Assembly (NCBI GenBank): GCA_910578365.1 | Contig: CAJTRC010000063.1 | Location: 1-14,114, forward strand | Reading direction: 5' to 3' | DNA length: 14,114 nt | DNA from: an uncultured Muribaculaceae bacterium | GTDB lineage: Bacteria; Bacteroidota; Bacteroidia; Bacteroidales; Muribaculaceae | Part shown: in pieces, positions 8,076-14,114 of the stretch | Layout: each line of letters starts with the position of its first letter | Numbering within the stretch: the stretch's first letter is position 1 | Position numbers and translations under genes: made by a program | Notes under the pieces: generated by a model | Databases searched by the model: none | What the model was told of the DNA's origin: nothing | Seen by the model: only the letters and a program-made list of their open reading frames with translations

Positions 8076-10181
8076 ATGAACTTACGCTTATCCATCATCC
8101 TCGCCACAATGGCGCTGACAGCGCTGACTGTCCCGGCTGCCACCGATTCAATCAGGGTGGTCAAAGGGCAGGTAAGCGACTACTTTATCACCGTAACTCC
8201 GCAGCATACCATACGGGGCACCGTGTGTGGTCCTGATGGCCGGGCTCTCGAAGGCGCCACTGTAATGTTCTTCGCCAGCCCCATACATGCCACAACCGAT
8301 GCCGACGGACGTTTCAGCATCACCGGCTCGCCGGCCGACACCGCCCTCTACGTATACTATCCGGGCATGCAGCTGGAAAACCACTCCACCGCAGGCCGCA
8401 CCGATGGCGTACGTGTGCAGCTTCGCCCCGCCGGGCCTCGCGCTCTGCAAGCCCGCACCAAGGCCGTGGCCACCCGGTGGTACGACCACGACAACTATAA
8501 GCCGCAGACTTTCTGCAACCCCATCAACATCAGCTATAACTTCGAGCCTTACAACAACAATGTACGGCCCAACGGCTCGTTCCGCTCTTCGGCCGACCCC
8601 ATGGCCCTGATGTACGGCAATGAAGCCTTCCTCTTCTCAACCAATCAGGACGGATTCCACTACTCGCGCGACTTCACCGAGTGGGAATTCGCTTTGGCCT
8701 CGTTCAAACGCCGTCCGACCGACGACGACCAGTGCGCCCCTGCAGCATATGTCAGCGGCGACACCCTGTTCTACACCGGTTCTACCTACGAGGGCCTGCC
8801 CGTATGGTACAGCACCGACCCCAAATCAGGAAAATTCCGCCGCGCCGTCGACCGCAACGCCCTTCCCTCGTGGGACCCCTGCCTGTTTCTTGACGACGAC
8901 GGCAAACTATATCTCTACTACGGCTCCAGCAACGAATACCCGCTCAAAGGAGTACAGGTGAGCCGTCAGGACTTCTACCCGGTATCGAAAATACACGATG
9001 TCATGGCCCTGCATCCCGACGAACACGGCTGGGAACGCTTTGGCATGAACAACGACGACACCTCCACCCTGGCCCCATTTACCGAGGGTGCATACATGAC
9101 CAAGCACAACGGCCGCTACTATCTGCAGTACGGCGCGCCGGGCACCGAGTTCAAGGTATACGCCGACGGCGTGTACGTGTCGGACAGCCCTCTTGGTCCC
9201 TTTGTATATCAGAAGCATAACCCCATGAGCTACAAGCCCGGCGGATATGTACAAGGCTCGGGCCACGGAGGCACCTTCCGTGACTCCAACGGCAACTACT
9301 GGCATGTATCCACCTGCATGCTGTCGCTCAAATACAAGTTCGAGCGCCGCATCGGCCTATACCCCACGGCATTCGACTCCGACGGCGTGATGTACTCCTC
9401 GGCTGCTTTCGGCGACTATCCCAACTACAACGCTCTGCACAACATAGCCAATCCGGCCGCACGCTTCGCCGGCTGGATGCTGCTAAGCTACCGCAAACCG
9501 GTGACGGTATCGTCGACCGACAGCACATATGTGGCGGCAAACGCCACCGACGAGTCGATGCGCACATACTGGGCCGCAGCCGGCAGCGCACCCGGCGAAT
9601 GGATTGCCGTTGACCTGCTGCGGCCTGTGACTGTGCGAGCCATACAGCTCAACCACTACGACCATAAGACCGACCAGCACGACCGAGCCAGCGACCTCTA
9701 CCACCAGTACCGCGTGTATGCCTCGGACAACGGCAGCGACTGGACTCTGATAGCCGACAAGAGCGACAACGACAAAGATGTGCCCCACGACTATATAGAG
9801 CTGGCCACCCCGCTGCAGACACGCCATATAAAGGTGGAGAACCTGCACATGCCCACCGGCCATTTTGCAGTATCGGGCCTGCGTGTGTTCGGCAATGCCG
9901 ACGGCCCTGCGCCGGCCACCCCCAAGGGCCTGAAGGCTGTACGCTCCAAAACCGACCCTCGCAATGCCATGATAAGCTGGAAAGCTGTCGACGGAGCGTA
10001 CGGATATAATGTATATTACGGCATAGCGCCCGACAAACTCTATAACGCCATAACCGTACTCGACGGCACAAGCTACGACATGCGTGGCCTTGACCGCGAC
10101 AGCGACTACTATTTTGCCATCGAGGCTCTGGGCGAGAGCGGACGCTCCGATATTTCAAAAGCAATTAAACCGATTAAATAG
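8076..10181 (+). CDS. GH43-like five-bladed propeller glycosidase with carboxypeptidase-regulatory-like, CBM32/discoidin and FN3 domains
   Basis: Probable secreted glycoside hydrolase of 701 aa. A signal peptide (about residues 1-22, MNLRLSIILATMALTALTVP) has no lipobox cysteine, so the protein is probably soluble in the periplasm. Next comes a carboxypeptidase-regulatory-like domain (about 46-118, RGTVCGPDGRALEGATV, TDADGRFSITG). The catalytic propeller (about 145-455) keeps the three acidic positions of GH43: Asp174 in SADPMAL (base), Asp267 in SWDPCLFLDDDGKLYLYYG (modulator) and Glu337 in TEGAYM (acid), plus His397 in GSGHGGTF. A discoidin/CBM32-like domain (about 470-608, with EWIAVDLLRPVTVRAIQL and YRVYASDNGSDW) and an FN3 domain (about 612-701) follow. 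Its stop is 15 nt before the next gene, so it is in the operon. GH43 enzymes usually act on arabinose-, xylose- or galactose-containing glycans; a role on a beta-glucan would be unusual. The fold is well supported, the substrate is not. Confidence 0.87.
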   Translation: MNLRLSIILATMALTALTVPAATDSIRVVKGQVSDYFITVTPQHTIRGTVCGPDGRALEGATVMFFASPIHATTDADGRFSITGSPADTALYVYYPGMQLENHSTAGRTDGVRVQLRPAGPRALQARTKAVATRWYDHDNYKPQTFCNPINISYNFEPYNNNVRPNGSFRSSADPMALMYGNEAFLFSTNQDGFHYSRDFTEWEFALASFKRRPTDDDQCAPAAYVSGDTLFYTGSTYEGLPVWYSTDPKSGKFRRAVDRNALPSWDPCLFLDDDGKLYLYYGSSNEYPLKGVQVSRQDFYPVSKIHDVMALHPDEHGWERFGMNNDDTSTLAPFTEGAYMTKHNGRYYLQYGAPGTEFKVYADGVYVSDSPLGPFVYQKHNPMSYKPGGYVQGSGHGGTFRDSNGNYWHVSTCMLSLKYKFERRIGLYPTAFDSDGVMYSSAAFGDYPNYNALHNIANPAARFAGWMLLSYRKPVTVSSTDSTYVAANATDESMRTYWAAAGSAPGEWIAVDLLRPVTVRAIQLNHYDHKTDQHDRASDLYHQYRVYASDNGSDWTLIADKSDNDKDVPHDYIELATPLQTRHIKVENLHMPTGHFAVSGLRVFGNADGPAPATPKGLKAVRSKTDPRNAMISWKAVDGAYGYNVYYGIAPDKLYNAITVLDGTSYDMRGLDRDSDYYFAIEALGESGRSDISKAIKPIK

Positions 10182-10196
10182 ATTAAACAGTACTAC

Positions 10197-11570
10197 ATGA
10201 GATTGAACTTTAAATTCCTATTTGTAGCTCTCGCATCGTTCGGACTTGCATCCTGCACCGGCTGTACCAAAGCATCTGACGAAGAGCTGGAAAAGAAACC
10301 CGGCAACGAGGAAAGCGCCTTCGCTGACGATGACGAATTTCTCGACTGGCTCCAACGCACCCACTTCAACTACATGTGGGAGGGTGCCGAACCTACCTCG
10401 GGCCTGGCTCCGGAACGAATCCACATGGACAATGTGTACCCCGACAACGACAAACAGGTAATTACCACCGGCGGCTCGGGCTTCGGTATCGCCGGTATCA
10501 TAGCCGCCATGGACCGGGGTTTCATTACCCGCGGCGAGGGTGCGGAGCGTCTGGCCAAAATAGTTGACTATCTGGGCAAAGCCGACCGTTTCCACGGTGT
10601 ATGGCCTCACTGGCTCGACGGCCCCACCGGCAAGGTGAAGCCTTTCGGCCAGAAAGATAACGGTGGCGACCTGGTGGAGAGTTCATTCCTGATGGCAAGT
10701 CTGCTGGCCGCCCGCGAGTATCTCAAAGACGGCAACGAGCAGGAGAAGCAGGTAGCCGAGGGTATCGACAAACTGTGGCGCGACATGGAATTCGACTGGT
10801 ACACCCGCGGAGGCCGGGACGTGCTGTACTGGCACTGGTCGCCCGAATACCAGTGGGAGATGAACTTCCCGCTCGAAGGCTACAACGAGTGCCTGATTAC
10901 CTACGTGCTGGCAGCATCGTCGCCCACACACAGCATACCGGCCTCGGCCTACCACAAAGGCTGGGCCCGCGACGGCGGCATAGTGAGCGACAAAAAGTTC
11001 ATGGGCCTGCCCCTGATACTGAAACACAATGGCGCCGAAGCTACCGGCGGCCCCCTGTTCTGGAGTCACTATTCATATATAGGCCTGGACCCGCGCGGCC
11101 TCAAGGACCAATATGCCGATTACTGGCAGCTGAACGTAAACCACGCCAAGTCGAACTATCTCTACTGCGTTTCCAATCCACATAACTACAAGGGCTATGG
11201 CGAGGATTGCTGGGGTCTGACCGCCTCATATTCCACCGCCGGATACTCGGCCCATGCTCCCAACAACGACCTCGGCGTGATTACCCCCACAGCAGCATTG
11301 TCGTCAATGCCCTATACTCCCGAAGAATCGATGCGCGCCGCACGATATTTCTACTCCAAGGGCCAGCAGATGCGTGGCAAATACGGCTTCTACGACGCCT
11401 TCAGCGAGCAGGACAACTGGATTACCCCCCGCTATCTGGCCATCGACCAGCTGACCATAGCACCGATGATTGAAAACTACCGCAGCGGCCTTATATGGAA
11501 CCTCTTTATGGGGGCGCCTGAAATACAGGAAGGCCTGCGTAAACTCGGTTTCGAAACATCAAAACACTAA
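10197..11570 (+). CDS. GH144-type (glucoamylase-like, PF10091) lipoprotein, probable beta-1,2-glucanase
   Basis: Predicted glucan-cleaving lipoprotein of 457 aa, about the size of characterised GH144 enzymes. The signal peptide ends in LASC with Cys20 lipidated; acidic residues follow (SDEELE at about 28-33), compatible with surface display. The mature part is a single alpha/alpha-barrel domain. Recognisable family segments are FGIAGIIAAMDRGFITRGE (96-114), WPHWLDGPTG (136-145), DNGGDLVESSFLMASLL (154-170), YNECLITYVLAASSPTH (229-245) and the C-terminal SGLIWNLFMGAPEIQEGL. Asp154, Asp158, Glu161 and Glu231 lie in the conserved acidic segments and are likely cleft residues; which one is catalytic cannot be settled here. 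GH144 members hydrolyse beta-1,2-glucan to sophoro-oligosaccharides. Many database entries call this family glucoamylase, which is misleading. It begins 15 nt after the GH43-like gene and 52 nt before the GH3 gene. Confidence 0.85.
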   Translation: MRLNFKFLFVALASFGLASCTGCTKASDEELEKKPGNEESAFADDDEFLDWLQRTHFNYMWEGAEPTSGLAPERIHMDNVYPDNDKQVITTGGSGFGIAGIIAAMDRGFITRGEGAERLAKIVDYLGKADRFHGVWPHWLDGPTGKVKPFGQKDNGGDLVESSFLMASLLAAREYLKDGNEQEKQVAEGIDKLWRDMEFDWYTRGGRDVLYWHWSPEYQWEMNFPLEGYNECLITYVLAASSPTHSIPASAYHKGWARDGGIVSDKKFMGLPLILKHNGAEATGGPLFWSHYSYIGLDPRGLKDQYADYWQLNVNHAKSNYLYCVSNPHNYKGYGEDCWGLTASYSTAGYSAHAPNNDLGVITPTAALSSMPYTPEESMRAARYFYSKGQQMRGKYGFYDAFSEQDNWITPRYLAIDQLTIAPMIENYRSGLIWNLFMGAPEIQEGLRKLGFETSKH

Positions 11571-11622
11571 GAACCTGTTATCTGCGCTATATAATAACCC
11601 GAAAACCGTTTAATTACCATAT

Positions 11623-13917
11623 ATGAAACTGAAATCCATAATTTACTCGGCTGCCGCGGCGCTGGCTTTGACTGCCATGGCATCATGCGGCCAGAAGCAG
11701 TCGGGCGGCGATTCGGAAATGAACGCCTTCATCGACGAGCTCATGGGCAAAATGACCCTTGAGGAAAAACTCGGCCAGCTGAACCTTCCGGCGTCCGACG
11801 ATATCGTCACCGGACAGGCCCAGAGCAGCAACATCGGCACCATGGTATCCAAAGGCCAGGTGGGTGGCGTGTTCAATATCAAGGGCGTGGCAAAAATCAA
11901 AGAACTGCAGCGCATTGCCGTGGAGGAAAGCCGCCTGGGCATACCTCTGCTGTTCGGCATGGACGTTATCCACGGCTACGAAACCGTATTCCCCATTCCG
12001 CTGGGCCTTTCCTGCTCATGGGATACCACCGCCATCGAGCGCTCGGCCCGTATAGCCGCCATCGAGGCCTCGGCAGCCGGTATCTGCTGGACCTTCAGCC
12101 CCATGGTCGACATATGCCGCGACGCACGCTGGGGCCGCGCCTCGGAAGGCTCCGGCGAAGACCCCTTCCTTGGTGCTGCCATATCGCGTGCCATGGTTCA
12201 CGGCTATCAGGGCGACAATCTGGAGCGCAACGACGAAATCATGGCCTGTGTGAAACACTTCGCTCTTTACGGCGCACCCGACGGAGGCCGCGACTACAAC
12301 ACCGTGGATATGAGCCGACAGCGTATGTTCAACGAGTATTTTGCGCCTTATAAGGCAGGTGCCGAGGCCGGAGCAGGCTCATTTATGACCTCGTTCAACA
12401 CCGTCGACGGCGTGCCGGCCACTGCCAACCGCTGGCTGCTGACCGATGTACTCCGCGATCAATGGGGCTGGAACGGCTTTATAGTTACCGACTACACCGC
12501 CATTTCGGAGATGATTGAACACGGTCTGGGCGACCTGCAGACTGTATCGGCTCTGGCTCTGAAAGCCGGTACCGATATGGACATGGTGGCCGACGGCTTC
12601 AATGGCACCCTGGCAAAGAGCCTCGACGAAGGTTTGGTCGACATAGGTCAGATTGATGCCGCCGTACGCCGCATACTTGAGGCAAAATACAAACTCGGCC
12701 TTTTCAAGGATCCCTACAAGTATATATCGGAAGAACGCGAAAAGACCGACATCTACACTCCCGAACACCGCAGTGAGGCTCGCAAGATAGCTACCGAAAC
12801 CTTTGTGCTGCTGAAAAACGAAGGCAATCTGCTACCGCTGCAGAAAAGCGGTCGCATAGCCGTAATTGGTCCGCTTGCTAACACCCGCGCCAACATGCCC
12901 GGCACATGGAGCGTGGCCGCCGCAGCCGAAAAATACAAAACTCTCTATGAAGGTGTGCGCGATGCCGTGGGCGACCGTGCCACTGTAGTCTACGCCAAAG
13001 GCTCGAACCTTACCGCCGATGCCGAACTTGAGGCAAACGCCACCATGTTCGGCCGCGAGATGCGCGACGAACGTTCCGAGCAGCAACTGCTGGCCGAAGC
13101 TCTGAGCGTGGCCCGTTCGAGCGATGTCATTATAGCCGCTCTGGGCGAGTCGTCGGAATTCAGCGGCGAATCGTCGAGCCGCAGCGATATTTCGCTGCCC
13201 GATACCCAGCGCCGCCTGCTCGAGGCCCTGCTTGCCACAGGCAAGCCTGTAGTGATGCTTAACTTCTCGGGCCGTCCGACCATACTTAGCTGGGAAAGTG
13301 AGCATGTACCCGCTATAATGAATGTATGGTTCGGCGGTTCGGAAGCTGCCGACGCCATTGCCGACGTTGTATTCGGCGATGTTGCCCCCTCGGGCAAACT
13401 CACCATGAGCATGCCCCGCAACATGGGCCAGATTCCGGTGTACTACAACCACTTCAACACCGGGCGGCCAAAGCAGCAGGATGTGAAGTTCGAGAAGTTC
13501 CGCAGCGGATATATCGACTCGCCCAACTCGCCCCTGTACCCCTTCGGCTACGGCCTGAGCTACACCACCTTTGACTACTCCGACCTTACCCTCTCGGCCA
13601 CCGAGATGACTGCCGACGGCAGCATCCGCGCCAGCGTGAAAGTTACCAACAGCGGCAAGTATGACGCCGACGAGATTGTACAGCTCTACATCCGCGACAT
13701 GGTAGGCACTTCGGCACGGCCCGTCAAGGAGCTCAAAGGCTTCAAGCGTGTACACATCAAGGCCGGCGAAACTGCCGTGGTGGACTTCGACATAACAGTA
13801 GACCTGCTGAAGTACTATAACTTCGAGCTCGAATATGTGGCCGAACCCGGCGAATTCGCCGTAATGGTCGGCCCCGACAGCGAACGCCTGCAGTCGCAGA
13901 CCTTCACTCTCAAATAA
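11623..13917 (+). CDS. bglX: GH3 beta-glucosidase lipoprotein (BglX-like)
   Basis: Exo-acting beta-glucosidase of 764 aa that should release glucose from the non-reducing end of oligosaccharides. The signal peptide ends in MASC with Cys22 lipidated. Unlike SusD and the GH144 protein, it has no acidic run just after the cysteine, so a periplasm-facing anchor is plausible. The N-terminal barrel carries KHFALYGAPDGGRDYN (about 211-226) and the nucleophile Asp290 in GFIVTDYTA. The second domain carries the likely acid/base Glu516 in FSGESSSRSDISLP. An FN3-like domain follows (about 650-764, starting near PFGYGLSYTTFDYSDL). All catalytic parts are present and the length is normal for the three-domain type. 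Bacteroidales GH3 enzymes found beside GH144 genes are known to split sophorose and beta-1,2-gluco-oligosaccharides, which fits its place as last gene of the operon; other beta-glucosidic linkages remain possible. Confidence 0.92.
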   Translation: MKLKSIIYSAAAALALTAMASCGQKQSGGDSEMNAFIDELMGKMTLEEKLGQLNLPASDDIVTGQAQSSNIGTMVSKGQVGGVFNIKGVAKIKELQRIAVEESRLGIPLLFGMDVIHGYETVFPIPLGLSCSWDTTAIERSARIAAIEASAAGICWTFSPMVDICRDARWGRASEGSGEDPFLGAAISRAMVHGYQGDNLERNDEIMACVKHFALYGAPDGGRDYNTVDMSRQRMFNEYFAPYKAGAEAGAGSFMTSFNTVDGVPATANRWLLTDVLRDQWGWNGFIVTDYTAISEMIEHGLGDLQTVSALALKAGTDMDMVADGFNGTLAKSLDEGLVDIGQIDAAVRRILEAKYKLGLFKDPYKYISEEREKTDIYTPEHRSEARKIATETFVLLKNEGNLLPLQKSGRIAVIGPLANTRANMPGTWSVAAAAEKYKTLYEGVRDAVGDRATVVYAKGSNLTADAELEANATMFGREMRDERSEQQLLAEALSVARSSDVIIAALGESSEFSGESSSRSDISLPDTQRRLLEALLATGKPVVMLNFSGRPTILSWESEHVPAIMNVWFGGSEAADAIADVVFGDVAPSGKLTMSMPRNMGQIPVYYNHFNTGRPKQQDVKFEKFRSGYIDSPNSPLYPFGYGLSYTTFDYSDLTLSATEMTADGSIRASVKVTNSGKYDADEIVQLYIRDMVGTSARPVKELKGFKRVHIKAGETAVVDFDITVDLLKYYNFELEYVAEPGEFAVMVGPDSERLQSQTFTLK

Positions 13918-13937
13918 CGTTACTATATAATACCAAA

Positions 13938-13970
13938 GAGCGGGCTGTCCGAAATCCGGACAGCCCGCTC
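13938..13970 (+). terminator. Operon-end hairpin terminator
   Basis: GAGCGGGCTGTCCG (13938-13951) pairs perfectly with CGGACAGCCCGCTC (13957-13970) around a 5-nt loop, 20 nt after the GH3 stop codon. The tail ATCATTATTA is AT-rich rather than a clean T-run, so termination may be partial or helped by other factors. It is the natural end of the susC operon. Confidence 0.75.
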
Positions 13971-14016
13971 ATCATTATTAACGCGAGTTCGGGATAAGGA
14001 ACACCATAAAAAAGTT

Positions 14017-14046
14017 GAATCGGCAGCTTAAAAAAGTTGCCGATTC
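14017..14046. terminator. Second hairpin; T-run on the minus strand
   Basis: GAATCGGCAGCTT (14017-14029) pairs with AAGTTGCCGATTC (14034-14046) around AAAA; in plus-strand RNA twelve pairs are normal and one is G-U. Six A bases at 14008-14013 give TTTTTT on the minus strand just after the stem, so it looks better as a terminator for leftward transcription. No leftward gene is visible inside the window, so it may act as a backup terminator for the operon or serve leftward transcripts from beyond the right edge. Confidence 0.5.
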
Positions 14047-14048
14047 TC

Positions 14049-14079
14049 TTGGTAATATTACTGATATTTAGTAATTTAG
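14049..14079 (+). promoter_or_regulatory. Possible promoter for a gene starting at the right edge
   Basis: TTG (14049-14051), a 20-nt spacer and TAATTTAG (14072-14079) match the -33/-7 form with one mismatch in the -7 box. The spacing equals that of the two strong promoters in this window. A start codon follows at 14106. Confidence 0.35.
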
Positions 14080-14105
14080 AGGTACTAAACAATAAATACT
14101 GTATC

Positions 14106-14114
14106 ATGATTACC
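14106..14114 (+). CDS. Possible first codons of a truncated gene
   Basis: ATG ATT ACC (Met-Ile-Thr) ends the window, about 27 nt after the promoter-like sequence. Three codons are too few to judge, so this rests only on the upstream signals. Confidence 0.2.

Noticed and set aside
10197..11570. Calling this protein a starch-degrading glucoamylase
   Set aside because: Proteins of this family carry that name in databases, but the motifs fit the GH144-type domain, not the GH15 or GH97 enzymes of starch loci, and the GH3 neighbour argues for beta-glucan.
12832..13755. 307-aa open frame on the minus strand inside the GH3 gene
   Set aside because: The plus-strand frame encodes a complete GH3 enzyme with all catalytic motifs; the antisense frame shows no family features.
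13910..14107. 65-aa minus-strand frame at the right edge
   Set aside because: It runs through both hairpins and overlaps the GH3 stop codon. No domain is visible, so it is most likely a chance frame in a control region.
1..14114. CRISPR arrays, tRNA or rRNA genes, insertion sequences, phage or defence genes
   Set aside because: None was seen; no regularly spaced repeats, transposase motifs or RNA gene structures are visible on either strand.

Overview
The window is a compact polysaccharide utilisation locus (PUL) from a member of the Bacteroidota, most likely order Bacteroidales. Evidence: a paired SusC/SusD transporter, lipoprotein signals of Bacteroidetes type, A-rich leaders without Shine-Dalgarno sequences, and promoters of the Bacteroides form TTG-N20-TAnnTTTG. 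GC-rich coding sequence (by eye mid-50s %) with AT-rich gaps would suit Muribaculaceae better than Bacteroides, but this is a guess.

Layout. Bases 1-170 hold no convincing gene. A membrane-spanning one-component regulator (171-3131, minus strand) has a large periplasmic propeller sensor, a Y_Y_Y domain, one membrane helix and a cytoplasmic LuxR-type helix-turn-helix. It is divergent from the transport/enzyme operon. The 312-bp gap between them (3132-3443) carries a promoter for each direction and short repeats that could be the operator. On the plus strand follow susC (3444-6491), susD (6511-8016), a strong hairpin with a short T-run (8028-8060), a GH43-like enzyme with a CBM32/discoidin and an FN3 domain (8076-10181), a GH144-type glucanase lipoprotein (10197-11570) and a GH3 beta-glucosidase lipoprotein (11623-13917). 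A strong hairpin terminator closes the operon (13938-13970). A second hairpin, a promoter-like sequence and a possible start codon at the right edge suggest that another gene begins as the window ends.

How they may work together. GH144 enzymes are known to cleave beta-1,2-glucan, and some Bacteroidales GH3 enzymes hydrolyse sophorose and beta-1,2-gluco-oligosaccharides. The simplest reading is a beta-1,2-glucan PUL: the GH144 lipoprotein cuts glucan, probably at the cell surface; SusCD binds and imports the oligosaccharides; GH3 releases glucose; the regulator senses an oligosaccharide in the periplasm and activates the operon. The GH43-like enzyme is not expected for plain beta-1,2-glucan. 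It suggests a decorated glucan or an activity not yet described for the family. The substrate assignment is inference from family membership, not shown by the sequence.
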